A DNA stretch of 64,000 nucleotides, from contig NZ_AUFK01000017.1 of the NCBI RefSeq assembly GCF_000426465.1, positions 62,001-126,000 of the forward strand. The letters are read 5' to 3'. The notes beneath the pieces were generated by a model. The model was not told where the DNA came from, made no database searches, and worked only from the letters and a program-made list of their open reading frames with translations. Numbering within the stretch: position 1 is the first letter of the stretch; every line of letters begins with the position of its first letter. This DNA is from Epilithonimonas caeni DSM 17710 (GTDB taxonomy: Bacteria > Bacteroidota > Bacteroidia > Flavobacteriales > Weeksellaceae). Of the stretch, positions 23,969 through 32,149 are shown piece by piece. Position numbers and translations under genes: made by a program.

Positions 23969-25213
23969 TCAAGCTTGAACTATTTTATACAATCTGTCAG
24001 AAGGACGAACTCTGAAGTTGGTCTCGAAAGTGATCACATCAGATTTTGACGCTTTTTCCGCCTCTGGTTTTTGATCAACCCGCATCGTTTCTACAACCAT
24101 TTCCTGAGAACCTGTTGTAGGCCCTTGAATCAGAACCTTATCACCTACTGTCAAATCGTACGCCTCAATAACGAACTCTGCAATATTAGACTTAGGATAG
24201 AAATGACGTCCTTTTCCGACATAAACTTTTTTCTGAGTTGCGCTGGACCCGGAATTATCAGACCATTCTCCTAATTCCTGACCAAGATAATAGCCATTCC
24301 AAAAACCTCTGTTATAAACAGTTTCGAGTTGTGTCATCCATTCTGATACCTTTTCCTGAGAAAACGTATTTTCTGCAATAGCATCAATTGCCTCTCTATA
24401 AGCTTTAACCACAGTTGCAACATACTCGGGAGCACGTCCTCTTCCTTCGATCTTGAGAACTTTTACACCTGCATCTATGATCTGATCAAGAAAACCTATT
24501 GTGCAAAGATCTTTCGGAGACATCATATATTCGTTATCAAGTTCTATTTCAAAGCCTGTTTCCTGATCTATGACCGTATATTTCTTTCTGCAATTTTGTT
24601 TGCACGCCCCTCTATTTGCCGAAGAATTAGCCGAATGCAAACTTAAATAACACTTTCCGGAAACAGCCATACAAAGCGCACCGTGACCAAAAATCTCGAT
24701 TTCGACCAAATTTCCGGAAGGTCCTCTGACATCATCTTTTACGATCTGATCACATATTTTTTTGATCTGGCTAATGCTTAATTCACGACTCATTACCATG
24801 GTATCGGCAAAAAGCGCATAGAATTTCACCGTTTCAATGTTTGTGATATTGATCTGTGTGGAGATATGGACTTCCATCCCGATTTGTCTGGCATATGAAA
24901 TTACGGCCTGATCCATCGCAATCACAGCGGTAATATTGGAAGCTTTTGCTTTATCCAGAAGTATCTTTATAATGGATAAATCGTGATCATATATAATCGT
25001 ATTGAGTGTAAGATAAGTTCTTACTCCTTTTTCCGAGCAACGCTTATTTATTTCTGGTAAATCATCAATTGTGAAATTCATTGATGCTCTGGCACGCATA
25101 TTCAGTTGCTCCACACCAAAATAGATGGAATCCGCACCATTATCCAAAGCCGCCTGCATTGATGTAAAATCGCCAGCCGGCGCCATCAACTCAATTTTAC
25201 CGTTATCTGTCAT
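23969..25213 (-). CDS. Peptidase U32-family tRNA/RNA hydroxylation protein, TrhP-like
   Basis: A 414-residue U32 protein. The N-terminal TIM-barrel-like domain starts E-L-M-A-P-A-G-D-F. The Fe-S motif F-G-H-G-A-L-C-M-A-V-S-G-K-C then N-R-G-A-C-K-Q-N-C-R supplies Cys181, Cys188, Cys204 and Cys208, and K-I-E-G-R-G-R follows. The C-terminal barrel (about 330-414) ends F-R-V-R-P-S-D-R-L-Y-K-I. E. coli TrhP (YegQ) uses prephenate to form 5-hydroxyuridine at tRNA position 34, and the paralogue RlhA acts on 23S rRNA. Adjacency to TrhO (9-base gap) favours TrhP. Confidence 0.85.
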   Translation of the reverse strand: MTDNGKIELMAPAGDFTSMQAALDNGADSIYFGVEQLNMRARASMNFTIDDLPEINKRCSEKGVRTYLTLNTIIYDHDLSIIKILLDKAKASNITAVIAMDQAVISYARQIGMEVHISTQINITNIETVKFYALFADTMVMSRELSISQIKKICDQIVKDDVRGPSGNLVEIEIFGHGALCMAVSGKCYLSLHSANSSANRGACKQNCRKKYTVIDQETGFEIELDNEYMMSPKDLCTIGFLDQIIDAGVKVLKIEGRGRAPEYVATVVKAYREAIDAIAENTFSQEKVSEWMTQLETVYNRGFWNGYYLGQELGEWSDNSGSSATQKKVYVGKGRHFYPKSNIAEFVIEAYDLTVGDKVLIQGPTTGSQEMVVETMRVDQKPEAEKASKSDVITFETNFRVRPSDRLYKIVQA

Positions 25214-25221
25214 CCTAAATG

Positions 25222-26580
25222 TTATATTTTATACAACTTATCAGACAAACGGACTCTGAACGGAAGTTCAAAAGTAATCTGGTCTCCAACTTTAGCAGTT
25301 TCAGTTGAAGCTCCATTTGCAAAAAGCTCAGTAATCGTGATTTCCTGCTCGCCTGTTGTTGGCCCTGAAATCAAAACTTTATCACCGACAGAAATCTCAC
25401 TATTTTCAATTAAAAACTGAGCAATTTTCGATTTGGTGAAATAATGTTCAGCTTTTCCAACCAAAGTCTTTTTAACTTTTATTTTTTGACGGATATCTTT
25501 GGTTTCGGGTTTTACAGCTTTTGCCAAAGTCTGAGTGGACAAATCTCCTGAATTTTTAAACTTAAGAGCCTCGGATTTACCTTTTCGGAATACTTTATTT
25601 CCAACCTGCAAACCTTTTCTTCTCGCAACTTGTTCTTCCTGAGGCAAATGGATTATCTCGTGACATTCTGTTGAGCAAGTATTTTCCATAATTGCTTTAC
25701 ATTCATCACATTGGATGAATAACAGATGACAGGCATCATTAGCACAATTTGTATGATTATCACAAGGTTTTCCGCATTGATGACATTGCGCAATAATATC
25801 GTCCGTAATTCTTTCTCCTAAACGATGGTCAAATACGAAGTTCTTTCCAATGAATTTACTTTCAATATTTTCTTCCTTGATTTGGCGCGTATATTCGATA
25901 ATACCGCCTTCCAATTGGTAAACATTCTTGAAACCCTGATGTTTAAAATAAGCACTTGCTTTTTCACAACGGATTCCGCCGGTGCAGTACATCAAAAGAT
26001 TTTTATCTTCTTTAAAATCCTGTAGTTGCTCATTTATAATCGGCAAACTTTCCCGAAAATTCTCGACATCCGGCGTTATGGCACCTTCAAAATGACCAAC
26101 TTCACTTTCGTAATGATTTCTGAAATCCACCACAATCGTATTCGGGTCTTCCAACATATTATTGAATTCCCGAGCTTTCAGGTGAACGCCTTTATTGGTT
26201 ACATCAAAAGTTTCATCATTCAAACCGTCTGCAACGATTTTGTTTCTGACTTTAATGGTTAATTTTAAAAAAGAATGATTATCCTGCTCCACAGCCACAT
26301 TCAGACGGATGCCTTTCATAAAGTCATAAACTTCCAGCGTATCACGAAAAGCCTCGAAATTCTCTGCAGGAACGCTCATCTGAGCATTGATTCCTTCCTT
26401 CGCCACATAGATACGGCCGAGCGTATCCAGGGCATTCCAGGCTATAAAAAGGTCGTCGCGAAATTTCTTAGGATCTTCAATTTTGGCATACGCATAGAAA
26501 GACAATGTAAGGCGCTCTTGTCCGGCCTCATCGATAAGTCGAGCTCTTTCTTCTGCGCTTAAGGTGTTGTACAGTTGCAT
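25222..26580 (-). CDS. trhO: Rhodanese-domain tRNA U34 hydroxylase TrhO with extra C-terminal U32-like domain
   Basis: Residues 1-~350 match TrhO (YceA): an N-terminal ferredoxin-like domain (F-Y-A-Y-A-K-I-E-D-P, G-I-N-A-Q), a rhodanese domain with catalytic loop Cys199-T-G-G-I-R-Cys205-E-K-A and a Cys-rich zinc-binding region (about 266-306). TrhO catalyses O2-dependent 5-hydroxylation of tRNA U34. E. coli TrhO has about 350 residues; this one has 452. The added tail, about 373-452, aligns with the C-terminal domain of the neighbouring TrhP-like protein, sharing V-G-D-K-V-L-I, G-P-T-T-G and F-R-V-R-x-S-D-x-L-Y-K-I. First gene of a four-gene unit. Confidence 0.9.
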   Translation of the reverse strand: MQLYNTLSAEERARLIDEAGQERLTLSFYAYAKIEDPKKFRDDLFIAWNALDTLGRIYVAKEGINAQMSVPAENFEAFRDTLEVYDFMKGIRLNVAVEQDNHSFLKLTIKVRNKIVADGLNDETFDVTNKGVHLKAREFNNMLEDPNTIVVDFRNHYESEVGHFEGAITPDVENFRESLPIINEQLQDFKEDKNLLMYCTGGIRCEKASAYFKHQGFKNVYQLEGGIIEYTRQIKEENIESKFIGKNFVFDHRLGERITDDIIAQCHQCGKPCDNHTNCANDACHLLFIQCDECKAIMENTCSTECHEIIHLPQEEQVARRKGLQVGNKVFRKGKSEALKFKNSGDLSTQTLAKAVKPETKDIRQKIKVKKTLVGKAEHYFTKSKIAQFLIENSEISVGDKVLISGPTTGEQEITITELFANGASTETAKVGDQITFELPFRVRLSDKLYKI

Positions 26581-26628
26581 GCTATAAACGTTTTAAGTGA
26601 GAAAAATAATGGCGCAAAGATAAGGAAT

Positions 26629-26698
26629 TTGGTTGATAGTTGGCAGTTTTTGGTTGTTGGATAAATCCAATCAACAATCAACCAATATCCATCAACTA
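26629..26698. repeat. Imperfect palindrome next to repeat copy 2
   Basis: TTGGTTGTTGGAT (about 26650-26662) faces ATCCAATCAACAATCAACC (26665-26683), with partly matching outer arms to 26629 and 26698. It lies in the divergent region between trhO and the DPP IV gene, directly beside the dispersed repeat. Confidence 0.45.
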
Positions 26699-26814
26699 GA
26701 TTTGGGCGTGCCCCTCGCCAAAACCATTGCAATCGCTCGGGTCGGGCTATCCACTGCAATCTTTTATGTTTTTAGCAAAAAACATAAAAGGATTTCCGTT
26801 ACTATCCCTCACGC
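26699..26814 (+). repeat. Dispersed structured repeat, copy 2
   Basis: The same conserved blocks as 19614-19754, in the same orientation, but the variable centre is a different hairpin: CTTTTATGTTTTT (26761-26773) pairs perfectly over 13 bp with 26778-26790 around the loop AGCA. Different arm sequences with pairing kept in both copies point to a structural constraint. It lies between divergent trhO and DPP IV genes. Confidence 0.7.
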
Positions 26815-26875
26815 ATTTGCAATGCTTCGTTAAACAACATTTCTTTATTATATTTACAACTCTAAAATATTAAAA

Positions 26876-29011
26876 ATGAAGAAAATCCTTGTTTCTGTTG
26901 TTTTGATGGCAGCAGTTTTCTCACAAAACATTAATGCACAGGAAATCACACTCGATAAAATCTACTCCGGCTATTACCGTGGAAAAGGAATTGCAGGAAT
27001 TGCCTCTCTTAACGACGGCGAGAACTATGCTACCATAGAAAAAGACGGCATTGCCAAGTACAGCTACAAAACGTTTCAGAAAGTTGGAAACATTGTGGAT
27101 GGCAGTTTTGAGTCTTATATTTTCTCTCCGGACGAATCCAAGATTTTGTTACAAAAAGAAAGTCAGGACATTTACAGACATTCATTTTTGGGAAAATTTG
27201 ATGTAAAGGATTTGAAATCAAATAAAGTAACGCCGCTTAATAACGGAAATTATATTCAGGAACCGAAATTTTCTCCGGACGGAAGCAAGGTAGCTTTCAT
27301 CGTTGACAATAATCTATTTTATCAGGATTTGACTTCAGGAAAAATCACGCAGATTACGAATGATGGGAAGAAAAATTCAATCATCAATGGATTGGGAGAT
27401 TGGGTTTATGAGGAAGAATTTTCTCACGCAGATTATTACCAATGGAACAAAGCAGGCGATGCGATTGTCTTTGTGAGATTCGATGAATCGGAAGTTCCGG
27501 AAATTTATATTCCAATCTATGGAAAATCGCTTTATCCAACCGAAATGCGATATAAATATCCAAAAGCGGGCGAAACGAACTCTACTGTTACCGCCAATCT
27601 TTATCAATTAAATTCAGGAAAAACAACTGCTTTGAATTTGGGAAGTTTTGAGAATTATTACATCCCGCAACTTTGGCAAACGAACGATGCGAACGAAATC
27701 GTCGTTGCAACAAGCAACAGACATCACAGCAAAGTGGATTTGCTGAAAGTAGATACAAAATCCGGAAATTTGACCAAATTATTTTCAGAAACAGACAACG
27801 CCTGGATAGAAACAGACAATCTGACCTTAGAATTTCTGGATGACAACTCTTTCCTTTGGGCTTCGGAACGTGATGGTTACAGACAATTGTATTGGTACGA
27901 AAAAGATGGAAAACTAAAAAAACAAATCGCAAAAGGCCAATGGGAAATCACAGATTATTACGGCTACAATCCAAAAACCAAAGAAGCATACATTCAAACA
28001 ACCGAAAAAGGAAGTCTTAATAAGGTAGTTTCAAAGCTAAATATCAATTCCGGAAAAACAACTTTGATTTCTTATCCGGAAGGGAACAACTCGGCGAGTT
28101 TCAGCAAGTCATTTAATTATTTCATTAATACCAATTCTACAGCAGCTTCTCCAAACAAATATGTTTTGAAAGATGCTTCGGGTAAAGAAATTAAAGAATT
28201 ACAAAACAATAATGAAGCGCTTGCGAAGCTTCAAAAAGATAATTTTGTAACGAAGGAATTCATCACCATTCCAAACTCGGTTGGTGACCAGCTCAACGCC
28301 TGGATTATCAAACCGAAAAACTTTGACCCGAACAAAAAATATCCATTGTTTATGTTCCAATATTCCGGTCCTGGTTCTCAGCAGGTTTCCAATTCCTGGG
28401 ACGGCGGAAACGGAATCTGGTTCGAAATGCTGGCTCAAAAAGGCTATGTCGTTGCTTGTGTGGACGGCCGTGGAACAGGTTACAAAGGTGCAAAATTCAA
28501 AAAAGTCATTTACAAACAATTGGGGAAATATGAAATTGAAGACCAGATTACTGCTGCTAAATGGTTCGGAAATCAATCTTACATTGATAAATCAAGAATC
28601 GGAATTTTCGGTTGGAGTTTTGGTGGTTATATGAGTTCATTGGCCCTGACAAAAGGCGCAGATGTTTTCAAGTTGGGAATTGCTGTTGCGCCAGTGACCA
28701 ACTGGAGATATTATGATACAGTTTACACAGAAAAATTCCTACAAACGCCACAGGAAAACCCTGAAGGTTACGACCAGAATTCACCGACAACTTTTGCAAA
28801 TCTGTTGAAAGGAAAATTCCTATTAATCCACGGAACGGCCGATGACAATGTTCATTTCCAGAACTCTATGGAGTTTTCAGAGGCATTGATTCAGAATAAA
28901 AAACAATTTGATTTTATGGCTTATCCGGACAAAAATCACGGAATCTATGGTGGAAACACCAGACCTCAGCTTTATGAGAAGATGACGAATTTTATTTTGG
29001 AGAATTTGTAG
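26876..29011 (+). CDS. Dipeptidyl-peptidase IV-type S9 serine peptidase
   Basis: A 711-residue secreted or periplasmic exopeptidase that removes X-Pro or X-Ala dipeptides from peptide N-termini. After the signal peptide (to about residue 21) comes the DPP IV beta-propeller with the double-Glu N-terminus-binding motif D-W-V-Y-E-E (residues 175-180). The alpha/beta-hydrolase domain follows with nucleophile Ser581 in G-W-S-F-G-G, acid in G-T-A-D-D-N-V-H-F and His688 in K-N-H-G-I. All catalytic parts are intact. POT peptide transporters downstream fit the use of the released dipeptides. Confidence 0.93.
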   Translation: MKKILVSVVLMAAVFSQNINAQEITLDKIYSGYYRGKGIAGIASLNDGENYATIEKDGIAKYSYKTFQKVGNIVDGSFESYIFSPDESKILLQKESQDIYRHSFLGKFDVKDLKSNKVTPLNNGNYIQEPKFSPDGSKVAFIVDNNLFYQDLTSGKITQITNDGKKNSIINGLGDWVYEEEFSHADYYQWNKAGDAIVFVRFDESEVPEIYIPIYGKSLYPTEMRYKYPKAGETNSTVTANLYQLNSGKTTALNLGSFENYYIPQLWQTNDANEIVVATSNRHHSKVDLLKVDTKSGNLTKLFSETDNAWIETDNLTLEFLDDNSFLWASERDGYRQLYWYEKDGKLKKQIAKGQWEITDYYGYNPKTKEAYIQTTEKGSLNKVVSKLNINSGKTTLISYPEGNNSASFSKSFNYFINTNSTAASPNKYVLKDASGKEIKELQNNNEALAKLQKDNFVTKEFITIPNSVGDQLNAWIIKPKNFDPNKKYPLFMFQYSGPGSQQVSNSWDGGNGIWFEMLAQKGYVVACVDGRGTGYKGAKFKKVIYKQLGKYEIEDQITAAKWFGNQSYIDKSRIGIFGWSFGGYMSSLALTKGADVFKLGIAVAPVTNWRYYDTVYTEKFLQTPQENPEGYDQNSPTTFANLLKGKFLLIHGTADDNVHFQNSMEFSEALIQNKKQFDFMAYPDKNHGIYGGNTRPQLYEKMTNFILENL

Positions 29012-29046
29012 AACTGCCAGAAGTCGGAAGACTTAATCTGGAAGAT

Positions 29047-29082
29047 AAAAACCGCGGAAGATATTTTCTTTTGCGGTTTTTT
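29047..29082. terminator. Terminator between DPP IV and the toxin gene
   Basis: AAAAACCGC (29047-29055) pairs with GCGGTTTTT (29073-29081), followed by T; it overlaps the stop codon of the opposing toxin gene. Confidence 0.8.
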
Positions 29083-29383
29083 ATAATCTTGATTTCCAAA
29101 TTTCAGGATTTCTTGATGCGTGATAAATACCAATTATCAATATCGAATTATCCGAATCAAAATATTTGTAATGGATACCAAATGGAAAACTTTTCAAATA
29201 ACTGATTCTGCAGTCTTTATATTTAACTTCTTTTGACAAGGGATTCTGTGACAGAAGTTGAGTCTCATTTTCAAATTCTTTGAAAAACCTATCGACTAAG
29301 GTTTTGTTAATTTTCTGATACCAATCCTTGATTTCTTTTAAATCCGTCTTTACAAACGGAGAAAAATCAATTCTATTCTTCAT
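29081..29383 (-). CDS. RelE/ParE-family toxin
   Basis: A 100-residue protein with the ParE/RelE fold: an N-terminal F-S-P-F-V-K-T-D-L-K-E-I-K-D-W-Y helix, L-S-Q-N-P-L in the second helix, then strands ending F-G-I-H-Y-K-Y-F ... I-I-G-I-Y-H-A-S-R-N-P-E-I-W. The H-A-S-R-N-P ending is typical of ParE-like toxins that poison gyrase, but ribosome-dependent RNase activity cannot be excluded. It overlaps the antitoxin gene by 11 bases. Confidence 0.88.
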   Translation of the reverse strand: MKNRIDFSPFVKTDLKEIKDWYQKINKTLVDRFFKEFENETQLLSQNPLSKEVKYKDCRISYLKSFPFGIHYKYFDSDNSILIIGIYHASRNPEIWKSRL

Positions 29384-29621
29384 TCTTTAATCTTGTAATG
29401 TAATGTCTCATTTCGGATTCCGACACAATACTGGTTGGATTTTCAGAAATATATTTCAATCTCCTGTCAGATTCATTAATTTGCCAATCCGGAATGTTGT
29501 TTTGACTATACTTTGATGAATATTTGAATTTTAAAAATTCTACAAAATCATTTACTTCTTCGTATAAATCTTCCGGGAGTGTTTTGAGATTATCTTCCAA
29601 ATCTTTTATTGTGATTTCCAT
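29373..29621 (-). CDS. Antitoxin of the ParE-like pair (DUF2281-like)
   Basis: An 82-residue protein starting M-E-I-T-I-K-D-L-E-D-N-L-K-T-L-P, with the D-F-V-E-F-L-K-F-K-Y segment typical of DUF2281-type antitoxins and a polar C-terminal tail (S-E-M-R-H-Y-I-T-R-L-K) that would bind the toxin. Start at 29621 chosen; the frame extends upstream to 29726 but without antitoxin-like sequence. It precedes and overlaps the toxin gene, the classic order. No palindromic operator was noticed. Confidence 0.82.
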   Translation of the reverse strand: MEITIKDLEDNLKTLPEDLYEEVNDFVEFLKFKYSSKYSQNNIPDWQINESDRRLKYISENPTSIVSESEMRHYITRLKNEE

Positions 29622-29703
29622 TTTCTGAATATTTATTCTAATCAAAGTTAGCAATTTTTTTAATTGATGGTAATAAGTTATCTTTAATCCCATTTCTAAA
29701 AAT

Positions 29704-30318
29704 ATGATTCGAAAAATATTTATCACAACTTTATTTCTATGTAATATTTTGACTTTCGCTCAAAATGATAAAGACGTATTGTTGCTTTACAAAAACGTTC
29801 TTGAAAAATCAGATTCCTTATCATCAATTGGGAAAATTTCTCAAATCGATTCTAAAAACGTTCTCGCAGATGCGAAATCAGCTGACAAGGAATATCCCGA
29901 ACGCTATTTCAAAAAATCGATGGAATATTTCAGGAACTCCGGATATAATGAAAGTGCATTCCTGTTCTATCTGGGAAAAATGAGAACGGAAGACCTTAAC
30001 CACTCAGGCGGAAAAGAGCATTATAATCTCAGCGAAGAATACCAGGTTTATCTCGAAGAAGGCCTGTTTATCTACCTGGCTAAAGATGCTGGCAACTATG
30101 CAAAGGTTCTAAAAATGGCGAAAGATCATTATGATGCCAATGATTATAGCTACATCAGCAAAACAAAAGGTTATAAAAAACTGAAAGACCCTAACAATTA
30201 TTCGCAGATGATCAAAGCTTTGAAGGAAGACAAAGGAAAAATCCAGGCTGAGTTGAACGCAGAAAGAGAAGAAATGAAAAATAGGATTATGCCTTATTTT
30301 CAAATGCTTAAAGAATAA
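29704..30318 (+). CDS. Uncharacterised secreted helical protein, 204 aa
   Basis: Signal peptide MIRKIFITTLFLCNILTFAQ, then a largely helical protein. Segments such as Y-F-K-K-S-M-E-Y-F-R-N-S-G-Y-N-E-S-A-F and a charged C-terminal helix (A-E-L-N-A-E-R-E-E-M-K-N-R) resemble TPR-like or coiled-coil packing. No family is recognised. It is divergent from the toxin-antitoxin genes and followed by its own terminator, so it looks monocistronic. Confidence 0.7.
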   Translation: MIRKIFITTLFLCNILTFAQNDKDVLLLYKNVLEKSDSLSSIGKISQIDSKNVLADAKSADKEYPERYFKKSMEYFRNSGYNESAFLFYLGKMRTEDLNHSGGKEHYNLSEEYQVYLEEGLFIYLAKDAGNYAKVLKMAKDHYDANDYSYISKTKGYKKLKDPNNYSQMIKALKEDKGKIQAELNAEREEMKNRIMPYFQMLKE

Positions 30319-30325
30319 ACAGAAC

Positions 30326-30352
30326 AAAAGCCTTTCAAATTGGAAGGCTTTT
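30326..30352 (+). terminator. Terminator after the 29704 gene
   Basis: AAAAGCCTT (30326-30334) pairs with AAGGCTTTT (30344-30352). Confidence 0.78.
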
Positions 30353-30382
30353 GCATTTATTAAATTTAAAATCCTATTTTTG
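30350..30382 (+). promoter_or_regulatory. Promoter of the first POT transporter gene
   Basis: TTTG (30350-30353), 21 bases, TATTTTTG (30375-30382), then 24 bases to the ATG. The -33 box overlaps the end of the preceding terminator stem. Confidence 0.6.
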
Positions 30383-30406
30383 GGAACGTTGTGAAAAATT
30401 AAAATT

Positions 30407-32077
30407 ATGAAGACTAAGCATCCCAAAGGTTTACCTTATTTGTTTTTTACCGAGATGTGGGAACGTTTCGGTTATTATTTGATTCTGGGGATTTTTGTTC
30501 TCTATCTGATAGAACCGCAAGGCGTTGCCGGAGGTTTGGGGATTCCTGATAAAGATGCCGATGATATTTTCGGGACCTTCATAGCGTTGACTTATCTCAC
30601 ACCTTTTCTTGGTGGATTTTTAGCTGACCGTGTTTTGGGTTATATCAAATCCATTTATCTTGGCGGTATTCTGATGGCAATTGGCTATATTGGTGTTGGT
30701 GTTTTTAAAGATCTGCCTTTATTTTACGGTTCGCTTGCATTGATTATCATTGGAAATGGTTTCTTCAAACCGACAATTTCTACACTGTTGGGAAATCTCT
30801 ATTCAGAAGAGCCTTACAAAGCGAACAAAGATTCCGGTTACAACATTTTTTATATGGGCATCAACATCGGGGCATTTATCTGTAACATTATTGCGGCGTT
30901 TATGCGTAACAAGTTCGGTTGGGGCGAAGCATTTATAACAGCCGGAGTCGGGATGTTGCTTGGGTTGGTCATTTTTACGATTGGTAGAAAACATTACCTC
31001 CACGCTGCACAGATGAAACCGAAACAAGAAGGCGACACCAAACTATCCGAAATCCTGATGAAGGTTTTTGTTCCTGCAATTGTTGCAGGCGTTATCGGTT
31101 GGTTTGTTCCGACGATGATTATTGGAACTAATATCTTTGGAAGCACGAATACAGATGCCTTTATTTTCGCCTGTATTCCTGTGATCTATTTTTATGTTTC
31201 TCTTTATTTCAAATCCAATCCACTGGAGAAACCTGCGATTGGCGCTTTGCTTTCTATATTTTTAATCAGTATGTTTTTCTGGGCGGTTTTCAAGCAGAAC
31301 GGAACGGCTTTGACAAGATGGGCCAATTATTATACAGACAGAAGCGTTTCTGAAAAAGTAGAAAAACCCCTGGCCTCACTTTATCTTGTAGAGGAAAAAA
31401 GCTATGCAGACAAAGAAACTCCGATTTTTGACGAACAATTCCGTTCTCAAAAAGGTGATGATGGCAAAACTTTAAAGCAAACCGGAAAAGATATTTATTT
31501 CAGGAATGTTTCCGCTGAGAAAAAAGCAGAATTAGAATCCAATCCCGACAAACCTATTTTCCTATACAACACAGAATTATTCCAATCCATTAATCCGTTT
31601 TGGGTGATTGCATTAACGCCAGTCATTGTTGGTTTTTGGGCAATGCTCAGAAAACGGGGAAAAGAACCTTTGACTCCCACAAAAATCGTTTTGGGATTAT
31701 TCATCACCAGCTTATCTTGTCTGGTAATGGTTGCTGCTGTTTATGCTGGAAATAACGGTGCAGAAAAGGTCTCTTCACTTTGGTTGATTGCGGGATACGG
31801 CGTAGTGACAATTGGTGAACTTTGTCTTTCGCCGATGGGATTATCATTCGTTTCCAAATTATCTCCGGCAAGATTGACAGCACTGATGATGGGCGGGTTT
31901 TTCTTAGCGAATTCTGTTGGGAATAAATTGTCGGGAATCCTTGCCAGCACATGGTACAATTATGAACACAAAGCCAATTATTTCCTGGTTAATTTTGGGC
32001 TTTTGATTTTCGCAACCTTATTGGGATTATCGATGCTGAAAAGGCTGAATAAAATAATGAAGGAAAGCGGGCATTAA
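30407..32077 (+). CDS. POT-family proton-coupled peptide transporter 1
   Basis: A 556-residue inner-membrane MFS protein of the POT/PTR2 family, importing di- and tripeptides with protons. It has the ExxER motif of helix 1 (E-M-W-E-R-F-G-Y-Y), G-N-G-F-F-K-P-T-I-S in helix 4 and F-Y-M-G-I-N-I-G-A in helix 5. Unlike its two paralogues it has Y-Y-L after the ExxER motif instead of F-Y-G. It also carries a charged insert of about 80 residues (around 310-390) between transmembrane segments, which the 35977 copy lacks. First of three POT genes within 7 kb. Confidence 0.9.
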   Translation: MKTKHPKGLPYLFFTEMWERFGYYLILGIFVLYLIEPQGVAGGLGIPDKDADDIFGTFIALTYLTPFLGGFLADRVLGYIKSIYLGGILMAIGYIGVGVFKDLPLFYGSLALIIIGNGFFKPTISTLLGNLYSEEPYKANKDSGYNIFYMGINIGAFICNIIAAFMRNKFGWGEAFITAGVGMLLGLVIFTIGRKHYLHAAQMKPKQEGDTKLSEILMKVFVPAIVAGVIGWFVPTMIIGTNIFGSTNTDAFIFACIPVIYFYVSLYFKSNPLEKPAIGALLSIFLISMFFWAVFKQNGTALTRWANYYTDRSVSEKVEKPLASLYLVEEKSYADKETPIFDEQFRSQKGDDGKTLKQTGKDIYFRNVSAEKKAELESNPDKPIFLYNTELFQSINPFWVIALTPVIVGFWAMLRKRGKEPLTPTKIVLGLFITSLSCLVMVAAVYAGNNGAEKVSSLWLIAGYGVVTIGELCLSPMGLSFVSKLSPARLTALMMGGFFLANSVGNKLSGILASTWYNYEHKANYFLVNFGLLIFATLLGLSMLKRLNKIMKESGH

Positions 32078-32085
32078 TCATAAAC

Positions 32086-32149
32086 GATGATCGATAAATG
32101 ATTATTGATTTGAATCACAATTAATCGATTATCATTTATCTTTATCATC
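32086..32149. repeat. Long palindrome between convergent POT1 and GNAT genes
   Basis: Arms 32086-32110 and 32123-32149 are near-perfect reverse complements (GATGAT, GATAAATGAT and GATT blocks pair). The right arm overlaps the end of the GNAT gene. Bases 32128-32143 are an exact inverted copy of 32635-32650. It could act as a bidirectional terminator. Confidence 0.6.

Noticed and set aside
26633-26833. Open frame across dispersed repeat copy 2 (66 residues)
   Set aside because: The frame exists only because of the repeat; copy 1 keeps the hairpin but not the reading frame, so it is non-coding.
28199-28576. 125-residue minus-strand open frame
   Set aside because: Antisense to the catalytic domain of the DPP IV-type peptidase.
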